Counted from the first letter of the stretch, positions 8,734-17,151 are shown. The stretch: 64,000 bases of DNA from Paludibaculum fermentans (GCF_015277775.1 NZ_CP063849.1:1674001-1738000), one strand, 5' to 3'. The notes: generated by a model from the sequence alone, not told the origin. Made by a program: numbers and translations.

Positions 8734-9596
8734 ACACTCACCACCGGGCAACACGACTGCCGGATGATCGAGTAGGCGTTTGCCCGCAGCCGTCCAAAGA
8801 CGCCTGCCGCTGAGCCGCGTCCAATCACCAGGACGTCCGCTTTCGCCTCCTGCGCCAAATCGCACACGGTCGACGCGGTTTCACCACAGGCAACCAGCAG
8901 CGGAGCCTGCACGCCGACGCGCCCCATCAGTTCGGCCGCCTCTTCCCGCACGGCCGATTCCATGTGCTTCTGCCAGTTGGGGTCGAAGTATTCTCCGGCA
9001 TAGCCCTCGAGGTTTGGAGTGGCGTGGAGCACGGTGAGCTCCGCGCCGGCCAGCTCGGCAAACCGCTTGCCCCACATGAGTGCGCGTTCACTCTGCGGCC
9101 CCATGTCGATGCCCACCGCGATCCGCTTCCACTGCAAGGCATCCACCGCGTCGCACTCCAGGTGTACGCCCGTCCACACAGGACAATCCGCGTCGTGCAA
9201 CACCTTCGCGGTGACGGAACCCAGGATGAACCGGCGGAAGGTCCCGTAGCCGTGTGTCGGCATCACAACCAGGCCGGCGCCGCGTTCGTGCGCCAGCTTG
9301 ATGATCTCCGTCGCGGGATCCCCCTCCTGCAGCAGCCGCTCTGTCGATTCCGGTGGGAGTTCTCCCACCAGAAACGACTTCAGATCCTGCTCAGCCTGTT
9401 CCACCCGGCTCCGGAACAAGTCCTCCAGAACACTGCCGCCCACTTCCATCGCTCCGAACTCGTAGTGCGGAGCGGGCAGCACGTGCAACAGGGAAACCTT
9501 GCTCCCAAAGCGGCGCTGCATTGCTTCGGCGTAGCGCGCCGCCCCTTCGCTTTTTTCCGAAAAATCGACCGGAACAACAACATCGCCGAGCGGCAT
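8730..9596 (-). CDS. Universal stress protein with two Usp domains
   Basis: 288 residues made of two tandem Usp domains. The first starts DVVVPVDFSEKS and carries the ATP-binding G-2x-G-9x-G(S/T) region in VMPTHGYGTFRRFILGSVTAKV. The second starts RIAVGIDMGPQS and ends VIGRGSAAGVFGRLRANAYSI, a more degenerate loop. GGGAGG lies six bases before the ATG. The gene follows the NapC-type cytochrome gene by 18 bases in the same direction and is likely the last gene of that operon. This hints at a role in anaerobic or redox stress. Confidence 0.9.
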   Translation of the reverse strand: MPLGDVVVPVDFSEKSEGAARYAEAMQRRFGSKVSLLHVLPAPHYEFGAMEVGGSVLEDLFRSRVEQAEQDLKSFLVGELPPESTERLLQEGDPATEIIKLAHERGAGLVVMPTHGYGTFRRFILGSVTAKVLHDADCPVWTGVHLECDAVDALQWKRIAVGIDMGPQSERALMWGKRFAELAGAELTVLHATPNLEGYAGEYFDPNWQKHMESAVREEAAELMGRVGVQAPLLVACGETASTVCDLAQEAKADVLVIGRGSAAGVFGRLRANAYSIIRQSCCPVVSV

Positions 9597-9614
9597 AACG
9601 CGCCTCCCTGCTTC

Positions 9615-11051
9615 TTAATGACCCACGGCCCTGGGCTTGTCAAGCCCCAGATCCGCCAGCACCTTGGGCGATTCCTCGTCCTGCGCCAGCGTCTTGTGGC
9701 ACGTATCGCAATCCTGCGGAATGGTACGGTTTCCCTTGGTGGAAGGACGCTCGTCATGGCACCGGAAACAACCGTCGAAATCCGTATGCCCGAGGTTCAC
9801 CGGATAAGCGCCCCACTGCACATTCATCTCCGGGAACACGCTGCGGCTGAATACCGCCAGCACGTTCCTGGCGCTGCTCTCCACCGCTGCTTTGCGGCTG
9901 GCCCAAACCTGCGGATAGTTCTTCTCGTAATAGGCCTTGAACTTCGCGGGAATGTCGCGCTCTGAGTCTTCGGTCGTGGCGTACTTCGCCTTCAGGATCT
10001 CCAGGGCCACTTTGCGGACATAGGGCAGGTCGCGATCGAGGTCGCCCGCCGCCAGCGCGCGGTTCACTCCGCGCTCAGCCAGTTCATAGGTATGCGAGGG
10101 CCGGTTGTGGCAGTCCATGCAGTCCATGGTGCGGACATCCAGGTTGCCGGGTCCGTCGGCCTTATACCCATCCGCCTTGAACGTGAACGTCTGTCCATCC
10201 TTGCCCGTATACTCCACCCACGGGATCTTCTGCCGCTGTTTGTCGCTATGCGCGTAGCGCACTTTGACACCCGGCCCCATATGCGCGCCGTGGATGCCTT
10301 CATAGCCGTTGCCGCCGCCGATGTGCATCAACAGCACCGACTTCGTCCACTTCGACTTCTCGTCATCCGAGAAGTTGTTGAACACCCGGATGCGGTCGCC
10401 GCCGAACTTCTGCGGCCAATGGCAGACTTCGCACGTCTCGCGCGCGGGCCGCAGGTTCTCGATGGGCGTCGGGATGGGGCGTGGGTACAGCTTCAACGTG
10501 ACCGAGATCACCTGCCACGAGCCGGAGATCTTGCTCTTCACAAACCAGTTGGCGCCCGGCCCGATGTGGCACGATACACACTCCACGCGGGAGTGCGGTG
10601 AATTCTGGTAGGCCGTGAATTCGGGCTTCATCACCACGTGGCAGGTCTGGCCGCAGAAGTTCACACTCTCCATGTAGCTGACGGCCTTGTACGTCAACTG
10701 ACCGCCAATGATGAAGTTGGCCAGCGTCGTGGCACCGAGAAACGCCAGCAGGCGGCGGAAGCGCGGATTGCTGAAATCCAGAGGGGGGAAGACATCGGGC
10801 AGCTTGCCCTTATTCCTCTTCTTGAACAGCCAGACGCCGGCCGGGATCAAGCCCAGGCCGAGGAAGAATACGGCCGGCAGAACCATGAACTGCAGAATGC
10901 CGATGTAGGGATCCGGCGAGTGCCCGCGCAGGGTGCTCGGCAGAAGAAAAAGCCACAAAATACCGGATGTCGTGACCAGGACCACACCGATGAGGCTGAT
11001 CCAGTTGCTGGCCAGATAGACTATGGGCGCCAACCATTCTTTCAGTTTCAT
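9615..11051 (-). CDS. Six-heme NapC/NirT-type inner-membrane cytochrome c
   Basis: 478 residues. Three N-terminal hydrophobic helices (about residues 16-38, 49-76, 99-117) are followed by a periplasmic heme domain. Heme-binding motifs are CGQTCH at 133 (three residues between the cysteines, not two), then CVSCH at 158, CEVCH at 207, CMDCH at 311, CFRCH at 428 and CDTCH at 448. NapC/NirT proteins oxidise menaquinol and pass electrons to periplasmic partners. The six-heme form with extra helices resembles ImcH of Geobacter (seven hemes) more than four-heme NapC. It lies 45 bases behind the nine-heme/cytochrome b gene and AAGG precedes the ATG. Electron acceptor not determinable. Confidence 0.88.
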   Translation of the reverse strand: MKLKEWLAPIVYLASNWISLIGVVLVTTSGILWLFLLPSTLRGHSPDPYIGILQFMVLPAVFFLGLGLIPAGVWLFKKRNKGKLPDVFPPLDFSNPRFRRLLAFLGATTLANFIIGGQLTYKAVSYMESVNFCGQTCHVVMKPEFTAYQNSPHSRVECVSCHIGPGANWFVKSKISGSWQVISVTLKLYPRPIPTPIENLRPARETCEVCHWPQKFGGDRIRVFNNFSDDEKSKWTKSVLLMHIGGGNGYEGIHGAHMGPGVKVRYAHSDKQRQKIPWVEYTGKDGQTFTFKADGYKADGPGNLDVRTMDCMDCHNRPSHTYELAERGVNRALAAGDLDRDLPYVRKVALEILKAKYATTEDSERDIPAKFKAYYEKNYPQVWASRKAAVESSARNVLAVFSRSVFPEMNVQWGAYPVNLGHTDFDGCFRCHDERPSTKGNRTIPQDCDTCHKTLAQDEESPKVLADLGLDKPRAVGH

Positions 11052-11096
11052 AAGACCTTGTTAGCTTACTCGCTTTTTCTCCTCAATCACGCACGC

Positions 11097-12758
11097 TCAA
11101 TGGCCGTGCTTCTTATCGTTTTCCGGACGCGGGCTGTGGCCGGTCAGCCACGCCGGGTCCATCGGGTAAACATCCGGGTCAAAGATTACCGAGTAGAAGT
11201 GCCATACGAAGATGGCCAGGGTCGCCAGCACGGCTTCAAAGAAGTGCACTGACCTTGCAAAGTCGATCCAGAGCTTGGGCAGGAACTTCATGGTCCAGTT
11301 GTTGGCCCACAGCAGGATGCCCGTCGCCGCCATCACCATCGTGCCCCACACCAGCGCCCAGTATTCGATCTTCTCGATGTAGGAGTGGGACGACTGATAC
11401 GGCTTCTGCTTGCGCATGCCCAACCGCCACAGCGTGCCTTCCACCATCTCGCGCAGGTCGCCCACAACCGGCAGGAACTCTTTCCAGTGGTTGCGCAGGC
11501 GGCTGCTCACGAACAGGGTGATGATGTGCAGGATCGAGGTGAGCACCAGCACGGCGCCGGCAGTTCTGTGGATGACGCCGCGCACCGGATAGGCTTTCTC
11601 CCATGCCAGCGTCGGGCGAGCCCACCAGGAATCTGGGAAATGCAGCGCAAAGCCCGTATAGGCCAGCGTAATGAAACTCACCGCCAGCAGGATGTGCTGG
11701 ATCCGCTCCCACTTATACATCCGTTCGTGCTTCGGCTGTTCGGGCCGCAGCATCTGCAGGGGAATCATCTTGCCCTGGAAGCGCATCCTCATCGTCTTCT
11801 GGACGAAATCGCCGCCATGGTGCAGCAACATGAACCCAATGGTGCCGGGGATGACCAGCACATAAAACAAGTTCGCCCACTGCAGCGGCAGCGGAGCCGT
11901 CTGGCCCTGCACCTCGTGAATACTGCCAATCACGAACCGCGATCCGGCTCCGGGGTGGCAGGCTCCGCAGGTGGTGGCCAGATTCTTTGCGTTCGTGCGG
12001 GATTTCGGATTGTCCGAGGGCAGAATATCGTGAAAACCGTGGCACGACGAACAGTCGGCCACGCTCTGGCTGCCCGCTTTTAGCGCCAGGCCATGAAAAC
12101 TATCGTTGAACGAAGTGATCCGGTCGAGCGGCAAGCCGAACCGGGACATCAGCCGCACATCGCCATGACAGCGTCCGCAGGTATCCGGCACACTGGCTGA
12201 GAAAACCGTCGACTTCGGATTGTCCGGCTTGAGAATCTTGTGGCCGCCGTGGCAATCCGTGCACACCGGAGCGTCCTTTACTCCCGCCGCCACAGCCTTC
12301 CCGTGCACGCTGGAGTTGAATTGAGCCGCTTCCTTGTCGTGGCACATGCCGCACGTCTCAGGCACGCTCTTGTGGAACGCCTCTGAGAGAGCCGGAGCCA
12401 GTTCATGCACGCCGCCGTGGCAGGTGGAGCACTCCGGCGCGGCCCCGTTGCCCTTCTTCATCTGTTGCGCATGCTCACTCTGCGAATAGTCGTTGGCCGG
12501 CTGTTCGTGGCAGGTGACGCACGCCGGTTTCGGCAGGTTTTCCGGGTGAGGGTACTGGTCGTGCTTCAAGTGGCACGACGCGCAGGCAACCTTGTTATGT
12601 GCCGACTTCTCCAGCTTCGCGCCCTGATCGTGACAATCCAGGCACACGGAGTTCGGGCTGGTGGGCGCCGGAACGGGCTTCTGGCCCGCCCACAACCCGG
12701 CTGCCGCCGCCAGACACAACACTATTCTTCGCGTAGTTACAGTTATCCCCAGTCGCAT
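11097..12758 (-). CDS. Nine-heme cytochrome c fused to a cytochrome b membrane domain (CbcL-like architecture)
   Basis: 553 residues. A signal-like hydrophobic segment (residues 12-25) precedes nine CxxCH motifs at about residues 39, 59, 80, 110, 136, 166, 194, 236 and 264. From about 293 to 545 there are five membrane helices with well-placed histidines (LLHHGGDF, RIQHILLAV, GVIHRTAGAV, SILHIITLF, FVWHFYSVIF), as in HydC/FdnI and b561-type diheme cytochromes b. Fusion of nine c hemes to a diheme b domain is the published layout of CbcL, an inner-membrane quinol oxidase for extracellular electron transfer in Geobacter. Orthology is not proven. GAAGGA lies seven bases before the ATG. Confidence 0.88.
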   Translation of the reverse strand: MRLGITVTTRRIVLCLAAAAGLWAGQKPVPAPTSPNSVCLDCHDQGAKLEKSAHNKVACASCHLKHDQYPHPENLPKPACVTCHEQPANDYSQSEHAQQMKKGNGAAPECSTCHGGVHELAPALSEAFHKSVPETCGMCHDKEAAQFNSSVHGKAVAAGVKDAPVCTDCHGGHKILKPDNPKSTVFSASVPDTCGRCHGDVRLMSRFGLPLDRITSFNDSFHGLALKAGSQSVADCSSCHGFHDILPSDNPKSRTNAKNLATTCGACHPGAGSRFVIGSIHEVQGQTAPLPLQWANLFYVLVIPGTIGFMLLHHGGDFVQKTMRMRFQGKMIPLQMLRPEQPKHERMYKWERIQHILLAVSFITLAYTGFALHFPDSWWARPTLAWEKAYPVRGVIHRTAGAVLVLTSILHIITLFVSSRLRNHWKEFLPVVGDLREMVEGTLWRLGMRKQKPYQSSHSYIEKIEYWALVWGTMVMAATGILLWANNWTMKFLPKLWIDFARSVHFFEAVLATLAIFVWHFYSVIFDPDVYPMDPAWLTGHSPRPENDKKHGH

Positions 12759-12842
12759 CCAGTTATCCTTCGCCGCGGGCGCAATCGAACCCCTCTTCGC
12801 CGCGCCGGCGACCCTCAGCCCAATCCGTAGTCTTTCAGATCA

Positions 12843-12868
12843 GGCCGGCAACCGTGCGGCTGCCGGCC
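12843..12868. other. Hairpin between the small membrane gene and the nine-heme gene
   Basis: GGCCGGCA and TGCCGGCC form a perfect 8 bp inverted repeat with a 10-base loop in the 125-base gap. No T tract follows on either strand, so it is more likely an mRNA processing or stabilising structure than a terminator. Confidence 0.45.
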
Positions 12869-12883
12869 CATGGTCGATTACTT

Positions 12884-13165
12884 TTAACCCAAGCCGGCTT
12901 TCGAGGTGGCGTCCCACACCTGCATACCATACAGGATGGCCAGGACCAACCCGGTCACCGCAAGCACCACAGTGAGCAGCTTGCCCCACTTGTCGATGGC
13001 TTCCAGTTTCTTCGCCGTGGTCATCTGCTGATCAATCGCACCGCTGGCCGCCCCCAGGTGGATCGAATCGTCCTCGTTGGCAGAAACGCTCCTTCTCATG
13101 AGCGCCAACGAAAGCACAATGACACCTAAAACAGCCCAGACAATCGCAAAAGGCAGTAGGTTCAT
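12884..13165 (-). CDS. Small two-helix membrane protein of the cytochrome operon
   Basis: 93 residues with hydrophobic helices at about residues 4-23 (LPFAIVWAVLGVIVLSLALM) and 60-80 (LLTVVLAVTGLVLAILYGM) around a soluble middle that contains MTTAKKLEAIDKWGKL. A strong AAGGAG site precedes the ATG. It is the gene just before the CbcL-like cytochrome gene, so it may be an accessory or assembly subunit. No named family is recognised. Confidence 0.75.
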   Translation of the reverse strand: MNLLPFAIVWAVLGVIVLSLALMRRSVSANEDDSIHLGAASGAIDQQMTTAKKLEAIDKWGKLLTVVLAVTGLVLAILYGMQVWDATSKAGLG

Positions 13166-13204
13166 GATCGTATCTCCTTTACAGCAACTGCGGACAGCCC
13201 GGCT

Positions 13205-13567
13205 TCAATGTTCGTTCCGGCCACCCGCCGACTTCGGTCTCGTTGTCCCCGTGCGCAAACAGGCGGCCAGCACAGCCAGCACCACCGTGTTCATCGGATC
13301 CTGCTCAGAGAGCACGGAGTTCACACCCGCCTCCCAGGCTTCCCGGAGATGCCCGGCATCATTCCTGGTAATCAAAACGATTCGCTCTGGATGCCTCAGC
13401 GGCGGTGTCATCGCCCCAAACCGCTCGCCATCCATCACCACCACACACGCAGAGTCAAAATCGGGACATTCCACACACTGCACCGGCACGTGCGTACTGC
13501 GCGCCAGCATGGAGCGCAAGGCATCGGCCCGGGCCGTGTCGCACATCGCTACTTGAATGGATCCCAT
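13205..13567 (-). CDS. Degenerate receiver-domain (pseudo-response-regulator) protein
   Basis: 120 residues from ATG 13567. The order of strands and helices resembles a CheY-type receiver: IQVAMCDTARADALRSMLA (beta1/alpha1), ACVVVMDGERFG (beta3 with one Asp), RIVLITRNDAGHLREAWEAG (beta4/alpha4) and NSVLSEQDPMNTVV (beta5). The acidic pair after beta1 and the conserved Lys after beta5 are missing, so phosphorylation is doubtful. An in-frame ATG at 13681 would add 38 residues without receiver character. It is the first gene of the leftward cytochrome operon and lies next to the divergent sigma-54 activator gene, so a regulatory role is plausible. Confidence 0.65.
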   Translation of the reverse strand: MGSIQVAMCDTARADALRSMLARSTHVPVQCVECPDFDSACVVVMDGERFGAMTPPLRHPERIVLITRNDAGHLREAWEAGVNSVLSEQDPMNTVVLAVLAACLRTGTTRPKSAGGRNEH

Positions 13568-13772
13568 AGTTCCCGCCTGCTCTCTCGCCTCGATCCGGCT
13601 GGCCTCCGCGCGGCAATCGCGATATTCGTCTCCAAAACTATTTCCGTCCGGCCTACCCGCCGGAACCCGGTTCCTTTCCACTCCGGCTACTCGACCGGCT
13701 GCTTCCGCCGCCGTCCGAAGCCGCTGCCTGGCTCCGCTTCGCCTGATTCTTTCAAGAACTCTCTTTCACACC

Positions 13773-13789
13773 TGCAATCAAAAGGCCAA
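13773..13789 (-). promoter_or_regulatory. Sigma-54 (RpoN) promoter for the cytochrome operon
   Basis: On the minus strand the sequence reads TTGGCCTTTTGATTGCA. It matches the -24/-12 consensus TTGGCACG-N4-TTGCA at both invariant doublets (GG and GC) with the exact 10-base spacing. Transcription would start near 13762 and run left into the pseudo-receiver and cytochrome genes. A sigma-54 activator gene lies divergently next to it. Confidence 0.65.
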
Positions 13790-13884
13790 TGCGGCAAATA
13801 TAAGCAGACCCTCATATCCTTATTTCAATGTTCAACTTACAGACCTTGCCCCTCGCGCAATCTCCCACTGCGCTTCGCCCTCAA

Positions 13885-13900
13885 TGGGGCAATTCCCCCA
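13885..13900. promoter_or_regulatory. Putative enhancer (activator-binding) palindrome
   Basis: TGGGGCAATTCCCCCA is a 16 bp palindrome with one mismatched pair. Its centre lies about 105 bp upstream of the -24 element of the leftward sigma-54 promoter, the usual distance for an activator enhancer site. It is a candidate binding site of the regulator encoded from 13966. Confidence 0.5.
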
Positions 13901-13965
13901 CTTATCTGCGTGAGTCCCTTTCATCTCCCCCTCAAGAGCCATACAATAGGTCTTCACAGGGGCAT

Positions 13966-15312
13966 ATGGCCAAACTAACGGCAACCTGGCAGAACGCAAA
14001 CGTTCTCAGCCACGTATTCGACCAACTCTCGGACGCTTTGGTGCTGTACGACACCAACCACCTCATCACTGGGGTCAATGCGGCCGCGGAGAAGCTGTTC
14101 GGTATGGGCGCGGAGGAACTCGTCGGCAAAGACTGTCACGAAATGTTCCGATGCCAGGATTGCGAACCCGGGTGCGGCATGCACACCGGCCTCACCCAAC
14201 CCTCAAACGGCAATTCCACGGTGCGGCTCCGCACCCAGAACGGCATGGAAAGGCTGGTTGTCATCCGCACCAGCCAGATCCACAACTCCGAGGGCGAACT
14301 CGAAGGCGCCGTCGCCGCTATCAAGGATGTCACCGCCGAGGTGGAACCGCAGAAGCGCGAGATCATCTGCGAATCGCCGGCCATGCTCGAGATGATGCAC
14401 TTCGTCCGCCGGGTCGCCATCAGCGAAGCCACCACCATCCTCCTGGAAGGCGAAAACGGCGTCGGCAAGGACCTGATCGCCAAAACCCTGCATTACCAGA
14501 GCACCCGCCAGGCGGAACCGTTCATCGCCATTAACTGCGCAGCCATCCCCGATACCCTGCTCGAAAGTGAGCTATTCGGCTACGAGAAGGGTGCGTTCAC
14601 TGACGCACGGGCCCAGAAAAAGGGCATCTTCGAGCTGGCCGACAAAGGCACACTGTTTCTGGACGAAATCGGCGAGATTCCTCTCATGCTGCAGGCGAAA
14701 CTCCTGCGCGTGCTGGAAGAGCAGTGCTTCCGCCGCCTGGGCGGCCTCAAGGACATCAAACTGGAGCTGCGCGTCGTCGCCGCCACGAACAAGAATCTGC
14801 GCGAAGCCGTCAAGGAAGGCGCGTTCCGGCAGGATCTGTTCTTCCGCCTCAACGTCATCCACATCACCATTCCCCCGCTGCGCGAGCGGCCGGAAGATGT
14901 CCCCCCACTGGCCAACTTCTTCCTGCAGCACTACAACAAGAAGTTCAAACGCCACATGGACGGCATCGCGCCCGATGCCATGCGGCTGCTGATCACCCAC
15001 GACTGGCCGGGCAACGTTCGCGAACTGCGCAACGCGATCGAACGGGCCATGATTCTGGAGGATTCCAGCTACATCACCGCGCCCAGCCTGCCGATGAGCG
15101 TCAGCCACAGCAATGCCATCGCCGCGGCGGCCGCCCCCGCCGCGTTCGCACCCGGCTTCCCGGACGAAGGCATCTCGCTGGAAGATAGCGAACGCCGCCT
15201 GCTGGTCTCCGCCCTGGAAAAGACCAGCGGCAACCAGACGCAGGCCGCGCGCCTGCTGCGCATCACCCGCGACACCCTGCGCTATAAGATGAAGAAATTC
15301 GACCTGCGCTAG
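13966..15312 (+). CDS. PAS-domain sigma-54-dependent transcriptional activator
   Basis: 448 residues from ATG 13966, with CAGGGG six bases upstream and a TACAAT box at 13942-13947. The N-terminal PAS domain (about residues 15-115) has a cysteine-rich insert (CHEMFRCQDCEPGC), perhaps a redox or metal site. An AAA+ domain (about 135-365) follows with Walker A GENGVGKD and Walker B GTLFLDEIGEI. The sigma-54 contact loop reads GAFTDA where most relatives have GAFTGA. A Fis-type helix-turn-helix closes the protein (NQTQAARLLRITRDTLRYKM). There is no receiver domain, so sensing is through PAS. The sigma-54 promoter and palindrome next door point to the cytochrome operon as target. Confidence 0.92.
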   Translation: MAKLTATWQNANVLSHVFDQLSDALVLYDTNHLITGVNAAAEKLFGMGAEELVGKDCHEMFRCQDCEPGCGMHTGLTQPSNGNSTVRLRTQNGMERLVVIRTSQIHNSEGELEGAVAAIKDVTAEVEPQKREIICESPAMLEMMHFVRRVAISEATTILLEGENGVGKDLIAKTLHYQSTRQAEPFIAINCAAIPDTLLESELFGYEKGAFTDARAQKKGIFELADKGTLFLDEIGEIPLMLQAKLLRVLEEQCFRRLGGLKDIKLELRVVAATNKNLREAVKEGAFRQDLFFRLNVIHITIPPLRERPEDVPPLANFFLQHYNKKFKRHMDGIAPDAMRLLITHDWPGNVRELRNAIERAMILEDSSYITAPSLPMSVSHSNAIAAAAAPAAFAPGFPDEGISLEDSERRLLVSALEKTSGNQTQAARLLRITRDTLRYKMKKFDLR

Positions 15313-15318
15313 CCGTCC

Positions 15319-16284
15319 TCAGACCAGCGCCATTTCCAGGTTCTGCTGGACCAGGTCGAAGAAACCGCCCGTGTCGACGTTCAGCGCCACACGGTGCCGG
15401 GAACCGGTCCCCAGCGTGGTGCGGCCCCGTTCCGGCCCGGCACCCGCTTCCACGGCCACCGTCGCCTGTACGGTCTCATACAGCTCCGGCGATTCCAGAT
15501 AGGCGAGGACATTCGGATCGTGCAGCGGCCCGCCCGCCGTTCCGCAGCGTGACCTTGTCCACGCCCCATACGCCCGCAGGGTCTCCGCCAACCCGCCGCC
15601 CCAGGTCTCCAACCCCGCAATCCGCACCAGCCGGTCTTCCGTCACCAGCGTACGGTGCGAAGTGTCCAGCGGAATGAAGACCAACTCCAGTCCGCTGTTG
15701 ACCACCTCCTGCGCCGCCTCGGCATCGGCCCAGATGTTGAACTCAGCCCACTGGGTGACATTCCCCTGCGACACCAGTGCCCCACCCTGCCCCTGTACGG
15801 TGTACGTCCCGAAGCCGCCGCCCATCACCACGACGGGGCCCAGCAGGTCCACGATGCCCGGATCCAGGCGCAGCGCCAGCGCCACATTGGTCAGAGGACC
15901 CAGGCAGGCCAGGCGCAGGCTGCGCGGCGGGCACTTCCTGGCCGTACGGCAAATCAGCTCGGCCGCGGACCACCGGCCCGGCTGCGCCAGCGGGGCCGGC
16001 AACGCCAATCCGTGCAGGCCGTCATCGCCATGGACTTCCGACGCAGTCCGCAAGGGAACCGATAGCGGCCCTGCTGCTCCGGCATAGACCGGCACATCCG
16101 GACGACCCGCCATCGCCAGGATCCCGAGCGCATTCCGCGTCACCTGCTCCAATTCGACGTTGCCGCCGATCGTCGTCAGGGCCTTCACCCTCAGCCGCTT
16201 CGACCCGAGCGCCGAAAGAATGGCGAACATGTCATCGACACCTGGATCCGTGTCAATGATCACGCAGTCGTATTGTTCGTTCAT
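15319..16284 (-). CDS. Inosine-uridine-preferring nucleoside hydrolase family protein
   Basis: 321 residues. The N-terminal calcium-binding motif VIIDTDPGVDDMFAIL is the hallmark of the IUNH family. LACLGPLTNVALALRLDP and VVVMGGGFGT are further family motifs, and the late Asp in GGPLHDPNVLAYL completes the metal/ribose site. The enzyme would split nucleosides into base and ribose for salvage. The gene follows the DUF5829 gene by seven bases and converges with the sigma-54 activator gene. Confidence 0.92.
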   Translation of the reverse strand: MNEQYDCVIIDTDPGVDDMFAILSALGSKRLRVKALTTIGGNVELEQVTRNALGILAMAGRPDVPVYAGAAGPLSVPLRTASEVHGDDGLHGLALPAPLAQPGRWSAAELICRTARKCPPRSLRLACLGPLTNVALALRLDPGIVDLLGPVVVMGGGFGTYTVQGQGGALVSQGNVTQWAEFNIWADAEAAQEVVNSGLELVFIPLDTSHRTLVTEDRLVRIAGLETWGGGLAETLRAYGAWTRSRCGTAGGPLHDPNVLAYLESPELYETVQATVAVEAGAGPERGRTTLGTGSRHRVALNVDTGGFFDLVQQNLEMALV

Positions 16285-16291
16285 TGGACCG

Positions 16292-17095
16292 TCAGAACTC
16301 CCAGATCGCCGTCTTGTCCGGCCTCAACGTCAGCACGGATCGGGCCCCAAACCGCACCGTCATCCGCTCCGCCGGCGCCTTTCGCAAGCGGAACGACACA
16401 CTGCGCAGCCCGTGCGGACCCTGCCCCATGGGCAGAAACCGGATCGTCACCGCCGGTTTCACCTGCCCCATCCAGTGCATCATGCGCTCCATCTCGTCCG
16501 CCGGCAAGGCCAGCGTAAGGCCTGTGACATCATCAAGATACGCGTCCGCCGGAGTCTCCGCCAGGACGCTCTTGTAGCGTTTCAGCACCTCGGCCCGAGT
16601 CACACCCTGCCCCACGCCGCCTTCCGGCCGCCACTTCGCGAGAAACTCCGGCGTGTACTCCATGATCCAGGACTCCAGCCCCTTAGCCAGTTGCGGCACG
16701 GGGCTCAGGCGATAGAACCAGGGGATCTGTTGGTCGTTCCAGCCGCGCGTGATCAGGTCCCGATGCGCGCCTTCGATGTCCGGCATGGCTCCCACGGCGT
16801 CGACACCGAAGGCAACGGCGGTCTCCCCCACGGCGCGTTTTTCCTGTGCGGAATCGAAGAACTCAAAGTACGTTTTGGTGCCGTAGAAGTAGATGCCCGT
16901 GTAGCTGCGGTCCGCGCGCACGGTCGTGCGTTTCTCAAAATTGGCGAACTCCTGCTTCAGAAAGGAGCTCTGCTCGATCGCCGCATAGGTGGCCGAATCG
17001 ACTGTCACATAAAAGTGGTTCAACTCTATCGAACTTTGGGCCATTGATGTCGACATCATTAGTATCAATAGATAGGGTTTCGTCAGAAGATTCAT
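16292..17095 (-). CDS. DUF5829-like protein, probably exported
   Basis: 267 residues. The N-terminus (MNLLTKPYLLILMMSTSMAQ) looks like a short signal peptide if ATG 17095 is used; in-frame ATGs further on would give a cytosolic protein. The mature part begins IELNHFYVTVDSATYAAI, which resembles the vicinal-oxygen-chelate-like opening of DUF5829 proteins, and contains GIYFYGTKTYFEFFD. No catalytic residues can be assigned. It is co-directional with the nucleoside hydrolase gene and divergent from the Oar-like receptor gene. Confidence 0.6.
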   Translation of the reverse strand: MNLLTKPYLLILMMSTSMAQSSIELNHFYVTVDSATYAAIEQSSFLKQEFANFEKRTTVRADRSYTGIYFYGTKTYFEFFDSAQEKRAVGETAVAFGVDAVGAMPDIEGAHRDLITRGWNDQQIPWFYRLSPVPQLAKGLESWIMEYTPEFLAKWRPEGGVGQGVTRAEVLKRYKSVLAETPADAYLDDVTGLTLALPADEMERMMHWMGQVKPAVTIRFLPMGQGPHGLRSVSFRLRKAPAERMTVRFGARSVLTLRPDKTAIWEF

Positions 17096-17139
17096 TGTAT
17101 CTTTATGCGCACTTCACTGGCGCATGATCTTGTCCATCT

Positions 17140-17145
17140 TAAAAT
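17140..17145 (+). promoter_or_regulatory. Putative -10 box TAAAAT, leaderless-type
   Basis: TAAAAT lies six bases before the ATG of the Oar-like receptor gene (17152), with no Shine-Dalgarno sequence. A good -35 box is not evident. Confidence 0.4.
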
Positions 17146-17151
17146 GGTTTC

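Noticed and set aside
12843-12868. Rho-independent terminator inside the cytochrome operon
   Set aside because: The hairpin has no T tract on either strand, so termination is not supported.
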